From an uncultured Oscillospiraceae bacterium (GTDB taxonomy: Bacteria > Bacillota > Clostridia > Oscillospirales > Oscillospiraceae), in the NCBI GenBank assembly GCA_910587255.1, contig CAJUKT010000013.1, forward strand, positions 1 to 33,499: DNA of 33,499 nt. The letters are read 5' to 3'. How positions within the stretch are numbered: position 1 is the stretch's first letter; each line of letters starts with the position of its first letter. Positions 8,561-16,311 of this stretch are shown here, piece by piece. Both the position numbers and the translations under genes were made by a program. Under the pieces are notes generated by a model. That model was given only the letters and a program-made list of their open reading frames with translations. It was not told where the DNA came from and did not search any database.

Positions 8561-9103
8561 ATGCTATTGCAGGAGGAACAGTATATCATCCACTGGTTGA
8601 CACAGTACGGAGCACTGACCAAGACACAGGTTATCCGGCTGCTGAAGGATAAACCGCCGCAGACAGCTGAGAAGATCATCCGCGGCCTCAAACGGGAAGT
8701 AATGCTCCATGACATTTCTGGCGGCTACTATCTGGGTGTTGACCCCATGTGCCAGCCGGAGCAGCGCATCATTCTGGCGGTATGGGTGCTGCTGCAGTTT
8801 ATCGACCATGTGGAGCCTATGGCCCACTATCCGGCTGCCTATCCCTCCCAAATTTTCTTTCTTAAAGAGAATATGGGCTATGAGATCGTGGTGCTCTACG
8901 ATGGGGAGCAGCATTTGGCCCGGCTGCTCCAGCCCCAGGAGGACTTGCGCTATATCTTTGTCCTGCCGAGGATTTCTATGGCCCAGCAGCTGGTACTTCC
9001 CAATGTTCCTTGTCTGTTTGCTACCGTGGACTATAACGGGCAGGAGATACCAACCGTCAAATTTTACACAGAGGAAGGAGGCGCACAAAATGGCTCAGAC
9101 TGA
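8561..9103 (+). CDS. Conserved ICE protein, DUF5697-like
   Basis: Function unknown. The ATG at 8561 has AGGTG at a good distance; an upstream in-frame ATG at 8543 has none, so the shorter form (180 residues) is chosen. The N-terminal ~60 residues look like a winged-helix fold (QEEQYIIHWLTQYGALTKTQ, then 'KIIRGLKRE'), which suggests DNA binding or a structural relative. The C-terminal half is a mixed alpha/beta segment with 'YEIVVLYDGEQHLARLL' and 'RYIFVLPR'. I recall this pattern from DUF5697 proteins in Firmicutes conjugative elements; the name is from memory. It lies 51 bases after VirB4 and overlaps the next gene by 14 bases, so it is in the transfer operon. Confidence 0.7.
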   Translation: MLLQEEQYIIHWLTQYGALTKTQVIRLLKDKPPQTAEKIIRGLKREVMLHDISGGYYLGVDPMCQPEQRIILAVWVLLQFIDHVEPMAHYPAAYPSQIFFLKENMGYEIVVLYDGEQHLARLLQPQEDLRYIFVLPRISMAQQLVLPNVPCLFATVDYNGQEIPTVKFYTEEGGAQNGSD

Positions 9104-9770
9104 CTTTGCACGTATTCTGTCAAAAACGGAAGTGCAGTTTAAGCGTGCATCTGACGCTTTAACACAGACAAGGCTTTTTTCGGAGCAGCACAACTTGGCC
9201 GCCGCCTATGAGGCGGCGTTTCATTTTGAGGCAGTTTTAGAACAGGCTGTCCTGCTGGCCCGGGCGCTCCCCGCCTATACGGGCCGGCCCAAGGTGCAGG
9301 AAACGGTGGATGCTTTGATGGAACAGACAATTCCCATTGAAATGGGCTACACCGAATTGGGCTGGTTTTGCCTGCGGATTCCCGCACTCCTCCCCAAAAA
9401 GGGGAGCGGTTCCCCGGTCTATATCCAGCAAGCCCTTTATCCGGCTATGAACCGGTTCTTTAAGGGAAAGGTGCCCGCCAGCTATTCTGACTGTGTGCTG
9501 ATCTACCGCCATGTCTATGATAGTTCACGACCGGAACGGGCTTGGCGTGACCACGATAACATTGAGCAGAACATGGTGACGGATATTATCACTCTCTATC
9601 TGCTGCCCGATGACGCGCCAGCGCAGTGTGCCCACTTCTACTGCAGTGCCGCTGGTTCAGCAGACAGCACGGAGGTTTATGTGGTCCCCAGAGAACAATT
9701 TCCTACTTGGATCTATGCCGCATTTCATAACAGACTGAAGGAGGTAACGCTCTATGAAAATCGGGCGTAA
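9090..9770 (+). CDS. Conserved ICE protein, DUF6100-like
   Basis: Function unknown, 226 residues. ATG 9090 follows GGAGGCGCACAAA, a good ribosome site within the end of the preceding gene. The frame is open further upstream to 8709, but that part is out-of-frame shadow of the DUF5697-like gene. The N-terminus is helical (RILSKTEVQFKRASDAL) and a central block contains 'ELGWFCLRIPALLPKK'. The C-terminal half has 'VLIYRHVYDSS', 'HDNIEQNMVTD' and an EVYVVPREQFPTWIY segment. No signal peptide or membrane segment is seen. Resemblance to DUF6100 proteins of conjugative elements is from memory and moderate. Overlap of 14 and 17 bases with its two neighbours shows tight coupling. Confidence 0.65.
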   Translation: MAQTDFARILSKTEVQFKRASDALTQTRLFSEQHNLAAAYEAAFHFEAVLEQAVLLARALPAYTGRPKVQETVDALMEQTIPIEMGYTELGWFCLRIPALLPKKGSGSPVYIQQALYPAMNRFFKGKVPASYSDCVLIYRHVYDSSRPERAWRDHDNIEQNMVTDIITLYLLPDDAPAQCAHFYCSAAGSADSTEVYVVPREQFPTWIYAAFHNRLKEVTLYENRA

Positions 9771-9942
9771 TGGAGGGAAAAAGATAGGTATGAAAGGCCG
9801 GAATTTGCCGCCGTCCAATCACTTACAGTTCAAGCCCCGGAAAATCCCTGAAAAACCAAGGGGTCGGCGGCGCGATGATGGGGCAGATTGCGGCAAAGAG
9901 AGGAGGAGAAATGCCGCAAACCAGAATGAGGTGGAGGCATAA
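9754..9942 (+). CDS. Small very basic ICE protein of unknown function
   Basis: A 62-codon frame starts at ATG 9754 with an excellent site (AAGGAGGTAACGCTCT) and overlaps the previous gene by 17 bases. It stops two bases before the next ATG at 9945. About a third of residues are Lys or Arg (for example GRRRDD, KERRRN), so it could bind nucleic acid or bridge proteins. No family is recognised. The good ribosome site and exact fit between neighbours argue that it is translated, possibly to couple translation of the next gene. Confidence 0.55.
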   Translation: MKIGRNGGKKIGMKGRNLPPSNHLQFKPRKIPEKPRGRRRDDGADCGKERRRNAANQNEVEA

Positions 9943-9944
9943 AA

Positions 9945-11117
9945 ATGATAACACTCCGCCCGGGCAGTCATGCGTATCGCCTCCTGCTTCTGTTATCTGC
10001 TGCTGGCGAATTTCCGACACACTCAATGCACCTTTTGGGAAGTGTCCGCTCTCTGGAGGCTCTGGTATATCGGTTGGAGCATACTCAGCAATTCCGTAAT
10101 GAGGCCGGGGCAGACCTGGGCAGTTGCAAAATGCTGTCTGTCAGCGGTAAGCGGGACAGGCGTACCATCCGTCTCCACAAAACTGCACTTCCACTCTTGG
10201 ATGTGCTCCACCCGGCAGCACTGGGTCAGTATCTGGCTCTTTCGGGTGGACACCGCTTTTCCGGCAGTGACGGCCACATACAGCGAAACCACCGGGTGGC
10301 CGAGACACTGGCAATGTGTATGGGCGCCGGAGTTGAGTTCCGGCCCTATGTCCTGCCGGCCCTGCAAAAGCAGCGCATCGCCCGTATCGTACCCACATCG
10401 CCCGTATTCTACATAGCCAGATCACTAAAGCGCCTGGACAGCACAGAGATGAATAAGACCATCTTTACTCGTCTAACCGGGGCTTTGTTTGCACCTGAGT
10501 CTTGCTGGGCCGTCTACAATACCCGCGGAGCCGTCATGAAATGGAGCGGCATGGGGGAGTTTAAGACCGCGCAGCATCTTGCGGAGCTGGCCCGGATGAA
10601 CGCCGGCCTCCCCCGGGCAGACCACGCGCTGCTTTTGGGTGAGCGAATGGAGATTGCGCTGCGCACGATGGAGGAATCTGACAAGAGCCGTCGGATGGAC
10701 CTGCGCTTTGACCGTATCTACCCACATATCCATTTCATCCCGCTGAACGGGCAGGGTATCCGGCTGCTGAACATCCTGACGCTCCCAGACTGGAACGAGC
10801 AACTGCTCTCAGCAGTGTTCCCTCCGGAATGGCGCGCCACAGGCCCCGGTATCATAGAGCACGACGCCCAGCGGGACGGTACATTCATCCTGTCCCACCT
10901 GGATGGGGACCTGGCCCGGCTCCTGCGCCTTCGCCAGGCACTGGAACACAGCGAAGTGCCCTGCGAGGTGTTGTGCTTCCCATGGCAGACGGCGTTTATC
11001 TGGGATTATCTGGGGGGCCTTGTTAGGCTGCGCGAGGTGACAATGGATGCGCTGGAGGATGCTCTGGGCCTGACCGACCCAGAGGACTACGACCTGCGGG
11101 AGGAGGTGCCGCCTTGA
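9945..11117 (+). CDS. Conserved ICE protein of unknown function, possible N-terminal winged helix
   Basis: I do not recognise a named family with confidence. The 390-residue protein begins at ATG 9945 with AGGTGGAGG upstream. The N-terminal part (RLLLLLSAAGEFPTHSMHLL, then 'SLEALVYRLEHTQQF', then 'KMLSVSGKRDRRTIRL') reads like a winged-helix with a wing, similar in spirit to replication-relaxation proteins found at this place in other elements. The rest is soluble and alpha/beta, with 'IHFIPLNGQGIRLLNILT' and 'VLCFPWQTAFIWDYLGGL'. It ends in an acidic tail and its TGA overlaps the TTG start of the coupling protein. A role in DNA processing or regulation before transfer is an inference from position only. 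Confidence 0.6.
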   Translation: MITLRPGSHAYRLLLLLSAAGEFPTHSMHLLGSVRSLEALVYRLEHTQQFRNEAGADLGSCKMLSVSGKRDRRTIRLHKTALPLLDVLHPAALGQYLALSGGHRFSGSDGHIQRNHRVAETLAMCMGAGVEFRPYVLPALQKQRIARIVPTSPVFYIARSLKRLDSTEMNKTIFTRLTGALFAPESCWAVYNTRGAVMKWSGMGEFKTAQHLAELARMNAGLPRADHALLLGERMEIALRTMEESDKSRRMDLRFDRIYPHIHFIPLNGQGIRLLNILTLPDWNEQLLSAVFPPEWRATGPGIIEHDAQRDGTFILSHLDGDLARLLRLRQALEHSEVPCEVLCFPWQTAFIWDYLGGLVRLREVTMDALEDALGLTDPEDYDLREEVPP

Positions 11118-13045
11118 ACAATAACCGCACTCGCACCATCGGTATCATTATCGCTGTCATACTGGGATTGGCCGCTCTGCTCTACCTGGGTGGACTGGTA
11201 TGCCAGTTGCTTACCGAGTATCAGATATGGCTGGCCAGCGGCGGTATGCAAGGGAATGCCCAAATCGGAGACATCCAGTTTGGGCCACTTTCCTGCTGGC
11301 GGCAGGCGTTTACGCTATCTGGACTGAAATACACAGGGCTGATGGCCCTGATAGGCGGCAGCGCCTATATTCTTGTTTGCCTTTACGACCGGTTTGGAAG
11401 TAAGGACTTCGATGACCGCAACTTTGCCCGAAGCCAGCGCGGTACCTATGGAACTGCTGGTTGGATGGGAGAAACGGAACTGCGCACTGTCCTGGAGGTG
11501 GCCAGTCCACAAAAGGCTAGGGGCATCATACTGGGGCAGAACGAGCGTGGGAATGTGATCTGTCTGCCGGAAGACACCAGGCTCAATAAGCACATTGCGG
11601 TGTTCGGTGCCAGCGGAACCATGAAGTCCAGAGGTGTCATCCGGCCAGCCCTGTTTCAAAGTATCCGGCGTGGTGAGTCAGTGGTTGTCACAGATCCCAA
11701 GTCCGAGATTTACTCTGATACAGTAGAACTGTTCCGAAAGCATGGCTACACTGTCCGGGTCTACAACCTGCTTCAGCCTGAGCTGAGTGATTCCTGGAAC
11801 TGCATGTTTGACCTGGGCGGCGATACCCTAATGGCCCAGGTCCTGACAGATGTTATCATTGCCAATACGAAGGGGGACGGCAAGGGGGACCATTTCTGGG
11901 ATAACGGAGAGGCCAACCTGCTGAAAAGCCTGATCCTCTATGTGGATCTGGACTCCACCCGCCGCCCGGAGGAGCGCAACCTGCCCGCAGTCTACCAGAT
12001 GCTGACCCAAAACACGGAAAAGCAGCTCACCGCCCTCTTTGACCGGCTGCCCCTGGACCACCCGGCCCGGGCACCCTACAGCCTGTTCAGCCAGGCCAGC
12101 GATTCCGTGCGGGCCGGTGTGGTCCTGGGCTTGGGTACCCGACTGCAGGTGCTCCAGAGCGAGGCTGTCCGAAGTATCACCCGCCAGTCCGACATCGACC
12201 TCGCTCTTCCCGGGCAGACCAAATGCGTATATTACATCATCTTGGATGACCAGAACTCCTCTTTGGAATTTCTGTCGTCCCTTTTTTTCGCCTTCCTGTT
12301 CATCAAGCTGGTCCGCTACGCTGACAGTACGCCGGAACAGCGGTGCCCAGTGCCGGTGAATATCGTTCTGGACGAGATGAACAACATCGGTGTCATCCCG
12401 GACTTCTCCCGGCGTTTGAGCACCATCCGCTCCCGGTCCCTCCAGGTCCTGATGTGCTGCCAAAACCTGCCTCAGATCCAGAACCGCTATCCCAACAACC
12501 TCTGGGCGGAACTGGTAGGCAATGCGGACACGCAGCTGATGCTGGGCTGCACAGACGATGTGACGGCGGAATATTTCAGTGTCCGGAGCGGAGACATGAC
12601 GGTGGAGGTCAACTCCACCATGACGACCCGGCAGAGCATCGCCATTGCCCAGATCATTCCCCAATACCGATATACGCAGGGCCTTGGCCGCCGCAGGCTG
12701 CTTACGCCCGACGAGGTGCTGCGGCTGCCCAATGATCAACTGCTGATCATCATCCGTGGACAGAAAATCCTGCGGGCGAGGAAGTTTGACTACACTGGCC
12801 ACCCCTATGCCAAAGAGTGTGTCAAAACCAGTATACGAGACTATCCACTACTCCAACGCACCCCCGCTGTGGCCCCAGAGCCTGCCCCTGAAGTGCCGGA
12901 GGCTATACCTGCCCCAGCTCCAGAAGAACATGCACCGCCTGCGGAACCGGCGTCCGCCCCTGCGGCGGCGCCAGCAGAAACACCCAAGCGTGCCAGGCGG
13001 AGGCCGACCCTCTACGAGAGTGCGAAGCCGCCGTCTGATTTTTAG
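11114..13045 (+). CDS. VirD4/TraG-family coupling protein (T4CP)
   Basis: Hexameric membrane ATPase that delivers the relaxase-DNA complex to the channel. The start is TTG 11114 with AGGAGGTG six bases upstream and overlaps the previous stop. Two N-terminal membrane helices are clear (~8-30 and ~72-95). The nucleotide-binding region begins with FGASGTMKS (~163-171), followed by 'VVTDPKSEIY' and by the Walker B segment NIVLDEMNNIGVIPDF (~416-431). TraG motifs such as 'STIRSRSLQVLMCCQNLPQ' and 'GCTDDVTAEYFS' follow. The P-loop has Met where Gly is usual before Lys (GTMKS rather than GSGKT). The last ~60 residues are a Pro/Ala/Glu-rich tail. Family is certain; the consequence of the P-loop change is not known. 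Confidence 0.92.
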   Translation: MNNNRTRTIGIIIAVILGLAALLYLGGLVCQLLTEYQIWLASGGMQGNAQIGDIQFGPLSCWRQAFTLSGLKYTGLMALIGGSAYILVCLYDRFGSKDFDDRNFARSQRGTYGTAGWMGETELRTVLEVASPQKARGIILGQNERGNVICLPEDTRLNKHIAVFGASGTMKSRGVIRPALFQSIRRGESVVVTDPKSEIYSDTVELFRKHGYTVRVYNLLQPELSDSWNCMFDLGGDTLMAQVLTDVIIANTKGDGKGDHFWDNGEANLLKSLILYVDLDSTRRPEERNLPAVYQMLTQNTEKQLTALFDRLPLDHPARAPYSLFSQASDSVRAGVVLGLGTRLQVLQSEAVRSITRQSDIDLALPGQTKCVYYIILDDQNSSLEFLSSLFFAFLFIKLVRYADSTPEQRCPVPVNIVLDEMNNIGVIPDFSRRLSTIRSRSLQVLMCCQNLPQIQNRYPNNLWAELVGNADTQLMLGCTDDVTAEYFSVRSGDMTVEVNSTMTTRQSIAIAQIIPQYRYTQGLGRRRLLTPDEVLRLPNDQLLIIIRGQKILRARKFDYTGHPYAKECVKTSIRDYPLLQRTPAVAPEPAPEVPEAIPAPAPEEHAPPAEPASAPAAAPAETPKRARRRPTLYESAKPPSDF

Positions 13046-13089
13046 GCAACCACGCATTATTTTTATCAACTATAAGGAGGAAACAAATC

Positions 13090-14502
13090 ATGGCACGAAC
13101 AAAAAAGGAATTGAAGGATCAGGACACCCTGCTCGCCGGCGAGGCTGCGGAGCAGGCCGCTGAAGCTGACGCCAGCGGCACAGGTCTGGTACCGGGCGGC
13201 GAGTCCGGTACTCCGTCCCCGTTTGACCTGGAACTGGCGGACGGCACGCCGCTGGACCCCAATGCCCCCCAGACTGAGACGAATCAGGAGCCGGGAGGCG
13301 GACAGCCGCCCCAGACTGACCTGGAACCCGGCGCAGAACCGCCTGGCCAGGGCGAGCCGCCCGCTGTTCCCCATATTGGCTTGGAACCTGCCGGAGATGG
13401 GACGTTGGAGCCCGGCGGAGCTCCGGAATTTCCCCAGACTGACCTGGAATTATTGGAAGGCGCTGAAGGCCGGGCGGACGAAAAGGCCGGTTCCCAGACT
13501 GGCTCTGAAGTGTCGGGTGATGAGGCTGCGGGCGAGTCCGGACCCACCGCCGCCCAGACTGACTCCGGGCAGCCCAAAAGCCGGCTCAGAATGCCTGGCC
13601 GGCGTGGCCAGCGTGTGGTCTCCATTGACGCTGAGCGCACGGTTGAGACAGATACGGACAAGCTGCGCAGCGATCTGCTGGACCTGGTGGAGTCCCTGAA
13701 GGGCAAGAAGATCCTGACCGGCACCATCCAGGGCGTGGAGCGGCTGGCGGACAACCCGGAGATGTCCTACGCCGTCACCTACCACGGCGACTACAAGGTC
13801 ATTATCCCGGTACTGGAGGCGGTGGAGGAACCGGAGGACTACCGTGGGCAGCCCAAGGGCGATGTCCTGCACTACCTGCTCAACAAGCGGCTGGGCGCCG
13901 AGGTGGACTACATCATCAAGGGCATCGACCAAGAGAGCGGGGTTGTGGCGGCCAGTCGTCTGGAGGCCATGGCCATGAAACGGAAGGAGTATTACTTCCG
14001 CACCGACCGGGACGGCAACTATCAGATTTATGCGGGCATCTGCGCCGAGGCCCGGGTGGTCTCTGTAATCCGGGCGGGTATCTTCGTGGACCTGTTCGGC
14101 GCGGAGTGCTACATCCCCCTGCGGGAACTGTCCTACCAGCGGTGGGTGGACGCCACCGCCCACTACCAGTCTGGACAGCGCGTGCTGGTAAGGGTGCTGG
14201 AGGTAGACCGGTCCGACCGCAGCAGACTCCGGGTGTCTGCATCTGTCAAGCAGGCAGGTGAGAACCCCTATGAGAAAGCGCTGAAGAAGTATGCGGTGGG
14301 CAGCCTGTATGTGGGTACAGTCAGTATGGTGGATACTACCGGAGTGTTTGTCTCCCTGGACGGCGGCATCGACTGCCTGTGTACCTATCCCAAGCGGGGC
14401 CGGCCGCCCCGCGGCTGCCGTGTCTCAGTGCGCATCCTGGGCATCAATTACGAGAGCAACCGTATCTGGGGCGTCATCACCCATATGTCCACCGTGCGCT
14501 GA
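13090..14502 (+). CDS. S1-domain RNA-binding protein with acidic Pro-rich N-terminus
   Basis: Possible RNA-binding accessory protein at the end of the transfer operon. ATG 13090 follows AAGGAGGAAACAAATC. Residues ~1-165 are low-complexity, acidic and Pro/Gly-rich, with an irregular repeat built on 'PQTDLE' (copies around residues 74, 116 and variants at 59, 136, 157). A conserved middle region (~175-300) follows, then an S1-like domain at ~312-390 (VVSVIRAGIFVDLFGAECYI) and a second S1-like unit at ~403-460 (VGTVSMVDTTGVFVSLDGG). S1 folds bind RNA or single-stranded DNA. Proteins of this type occur in Clostridia ICEs but their role in transfer is not established as far as I know. The gap to VirD4 is 44 bases. 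Confidence 0.75.
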   Translation: MARTKKELKDQDTLLAGEAAEQAAEADASGTGLVPGGESGTPSPFDLELADGTPLDPNAPQTETNQEPGGGQPPQTDLEPGAEPPGQGEPPAVPHIGLEPAGDGTLEPGGAPEFPQTDLELLEGAEGRADEKAGSQTGSEVSGDEAAGESGPTAAQTDSGQPKSRLRMPGRRGQRVVSIDAERTVETDTDKLRSDLLDLVESLKGKKILTGTIQGVERLADNPEMSYAVTYHGDYKVIIPVLEAVEEPEDYRGQPKGDVLHYLLNKRLGAEVDYIIKGIDQESGVVAASRLEAMAMKRKEYYFRTDRDGNYQIYAGICAEARVVSVIRAGIFVDLFGAECYIPLRELSYQRWVDATAHYQSGQRVLVRVLEVDRSDRSRLRVSASVKQAGENPYEKALKKYAVGSLYVGTVSMVDTTGVFVSLDGGIDCLCTYPKRGRPPRGCRVSVRILGINYESNRIWGVITHMSTVR

Positions 14503-14589
14503 AGTCCTGATTTCAATCTTTCAGCTTGGACTCATGTACGGTGCGGCAGCATGGAAAGTCAACATAGACCACATACTTCCGAAAATGTA

Positions 14590-14618
14590 TTGCTATTGTG
14601 CGGACATAGTGGTATAAT
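14590..14618 (+). promoter_or_regulatory. Sigma-A-type promoter of the toxin-antitoxin pair
   Basis: TTGCTA (14590-14595) and a perfect TATAAT (14613-14618) are separated by 17 bases, placing transcription start about 35 bases before the antitoxin ATG. The 157-base gap before the antitoxin holds nothing else recognisable. It lets the module be expressed without the transfer operon. Confidence 0.8.
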
Positions 14619-14659
14619 ACGAGGGAAACAGTTTGCCATCTAAGGAAGGAGTGTCTCAC

Positions 14660-14965
14660 ATGGCAAAGACAGCGAACCTCTACGCCCGCATTGAGCCGGA
14701 AGTAAAGGAACAGGCGGAAAGCATTTTAGCTGCGCTGGGCATCCCGGTCTCTAACGCGATCAATATGTTCTATAAGCAAATCATTTTGCAGCGTGGCATC
14801 CCCTTTGAAATGAAGCTGCCGCAGGCAAAGGTAGTGGATATGGGCAAGCTGACCGCACAGGAACTTGACCAGGAATTGGAAAAGGGATACCAAGATGTTC
14901 TGGCGGGCAGGACAAGACCGGCAAACAGGGTTTTTGACGAAATCCGAAAGGACTACGGTATATGA
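14660..14965 (+). CDS. RelB/DinJ-family antitoxin
   Basis: Antitoxin of a type II module; expected to bind the toxin with its C-terminal half and its own promoter with the N-terminal ribbon-helix-helix. ATG 14660 is favoured by AAGGAAGGAG about 9 bases upstream; an in-frame ATG at 14633 lacks a site. The 101-residue protein starts with the typical 'ANLYARIEPEVKEQAESIL' strand-helix and continues 'LGIPVSNAINMFYKQI' as in DinJ/RelB. The acidic 'LTAQELDQELEKGYQDV' tail fits toxin binding. It shares an ATGA overlap with the toxin gene, as is usual. Confidence 0.88.
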   Translation: MAKTANLYARIEPEVKEQAESILAALGIPVSNAINMFYKQIILQRGIPFEMKLPQAKVVDMGKLTAQELDQELEKGYQDVLAGRTRPANRVFDEIRKDYGI

Positions 14966-15291
14966 CATATTCAGTCGAGATCGCGGCTCAGGCAGAACAG
15001 GACTTGCGCGGCATCTTTGAGTATATCGCCTACGAGCTGCAATCGGTCCAAAACGCTGCGGCGCAGCTTGCCAGACTGGAGGAAAACATTTGCGCCCTCG
15101 ACCGGATGCCGGAGCGGTATCGCCGGTATGAAAAGGAGCCATGGTATAGCCGGGGCTGGCGGGTTATGCCGGTAGACCATTACTGTGTGTTCTATACGCC
15201 AGATCACGACCGCAAAATCGTGAACATCACCCGCGTACTTTACGGGGGGAGGGACATAGGGACCGTCCTTGCCGATAGTGAAACAGTATAA
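14962..15291 (+). CDS. RelE/ParE-superfamily toxin
   Basis: Small toxin of the RelE/ParE fold, 109 residues. It begins with 'YSVEIAAQAEQDLRGIFEYI', a beta strand then a long helix as in ParE/RelE. It ends with 'WRVMPVDHYCVFYTPDHD', 'KIVNITRVLYGGRD', the usual beta sheet and 'RVLYGxRD' signature. 'RVLYGGRD' is typical for the ParE side, whose known targets are DNA gyrase, whereas RelE types cut mRNA on the ribosome; sequence alone does not settle this. ATG 14962 overlaps the antitoxin stop by four bases. The module probably stabilises the conjugative element. Confidence 0.85.
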   Translation: MTYSVEIAAQAEQDLRGIFEYIAYELQSVQNAAAQLARLEENICALDRMPERYRRYEKEPWYSRGWRVMPVDHYCVFYTPDHDRKIVNITRVLYGGRDIGTVLADSETV

Positions 15292-15329
15292 ATTTGAGCA
15301 AATTGATAGGATCCATGTTATCTTTGAAC

Positions 15330-15361
15330 GGGCGGAGCTGGTAAAACGGCTCCGCCCTTTT
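15330..15361 (+). terminator. Rho-independent terminator after the toxin gene
   Basis: A perfect 9-bp stem GGGCGGAGC (15330-15338) / GCTCCGCCC (15349-15357) with a 10-base loop is followed by TTTT. It ends the toxin-antitoxin transcript 38 bases after the toxin stop. Confidence 0.85.
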
Positions 15362-15390
15362 GCTATCCATTGCAAAGGAGCGATAAACCG

Positions 15391-15936
15391 ATGAATAGAT
15401 CAAAAAAGCGAAAAAACCGGCTGTTTCCCATGCTCATAACCGTCATGGTGCTGACCGCCGTTTTAACCCCTGCCGCCTATGCGGATACCGACGGCACTGA
15501 GCCGAAAATCATACAACAGCCCGACCAACTGGTTTTGCAGTTAGGGACGCGCTGGGCCGGGGTGGAGTTTGAGCTGCGCACCGATGCCGGCATCTTTCCT
15601 GTTCCGGTTGTGGTAGACGAGTATGGCGTTTTGACCATGGACCTGGGCGGCAGCACGACCTATACCTTGAGCTGCATTCACTCCACCGCCCCGATCCCTG
15701 ACCAGGAACCCGAGCAGACCGACCCGCCTCCGCCCGTATCGTCAGAGCCCGCGCCGACTGCTCCGGACAACCCGAGCCCTCAGCAAGAGGTGGAGAAGGG
15801 AGGCATCCCACTTCCGGCAGTCATATTCCTTGTTGGCCTGGCCGCTGTTGGCGGCGTTTTCATCGCACTCCATATCACGAAGAAACGCCAGGAATACGCC
15901 TATGACGAGTGGGAAGACGGCGAAGAGGAGCCGTGA
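15391..15936 (+). CDS. Secreted, C-terminally membrane-anchored protein of unknown function
   Basis: 181-residue exported protein. ATG 15391 is chosen because AAGGAG lies ten bases upstream; the TTG at 15370 lies before that site. It has a classic signal peptide (Lys/Arg-rich start, hydrophobic 'MLITVMVLTAVLTPAAYA', cut near Ala32). A ~70-residue beta-rich domain follows (QLVLQLGTRWAGVEFELRTD, 'GVLTMDLGGSTTYTLSC'), then a Pro-rich stalk (~105-140), one transmembrane helix (~143-165) and a short acidic cytoplasmic tail. The layout is that of a small surface protein, and similar proteins accompany ICE transfer genes, but I recognise no named family. It may act in mating-pair contact or surface display. 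Confidence 0.7.
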   Translation: MNRSKKRKNRLFPMLITVMVLTAVLTPAAYADTDGTEPKIIQQPDQLVLQLGTRWAGVEFELRTDAGIFPVPVVVDEYGVLTMDLGGSTTYTLSCIHSTAPIPDQEPEQTDPPPPVSSEPAPTAPDNPSPQQEVEKGGIPLPAVIFLVGLAAVGGVFIALHITKKRQEYAYDEWEDGEEEP

Positions 15937-16008
15937 AACTGACTTTGTGCTCCCAGACTGACTTTAACACAAAATCTGTGAACAAACCGTGTATTTTTGG
16001 CGATTCAG

Positions 16009-16037
16009 TTGACTTTTCAAAAGAATTGTGGTAATAT
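16009..16037 (+). promoter_or_regulatory. Strong sigma-A-type promoter of the structured RNA
   Basis: TTGACT (16009-16014) and TAATAT (16032-16037) are spaced by exactly 17 bases. Initiation is predicted near 16044, right at the first base-paired stem of the RNA. Two copies of ACTGACTTT 19 bases apart (15938-15946 and 15957-15965) lie upstream and might be regulator sites. Confidence 0.8.
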
Positions 16038-16043
16038 TTATCC

Positions 16044-16295
16044 ATAGCAAGACACTGCGTTCAGGCTCTCGATACGCTGAGATTTTCTGGCGTCAGACCC
16101 GTCGTAACCTGGCGGGAAATCGTTACGGATCCACTGCATGGTCGGATCCACACGACGCAGGTCTTGTCTCATAAAATTGTAGCCGGAAGGCTGCTGAAAT
16201 ACAGTGCAGAGTCAATGGCTGGGTGCGACCCCACTATCCCAGCGCTTGGCTTTGCATTGTCTTTTTTCGGCAGCCTTCCGGCTCTTTCTGTTTTA
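16044..16295 (+). ncRNA. Candidate structured RNA upstream of the DUF3268 gene
   Basis: A ~250-base non-coding stretch folds into two domains by eye. Domain 1 is closed by CAAGAC-A-CTGCGT (16048-16060) pairing with ACGCAGGTCTTG (16155-16166). It contains CGTAAC/GTTACG (16103-16108 with 16122-16127) and a GGATCC/GGATCC stem (16127-16132 with 16144-16149); these two share base 16127. Domain 2 is closed by a perfect 14-bp stem (16181-16194 with 16270-16283). Inside it lies a long hairpin: 13 pairs with wobbles (16201-16213 with 16248-16260), then GCTGGG/CCCAGC (16218-16223 with 16238-16243). A T-rich tract follows (16284-16297), so domain 2 could act as terminator. I recall that a 'DUF3268' RNA motif was described in a comparative survey upstream of this gene family; whether this is the same motif I cannot check. 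It could be a leader switch or a free small RNA. Confidence 0.7.
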
Positions 16296-16311
16296 TTTGG
16301 AGGTTTTGAGC

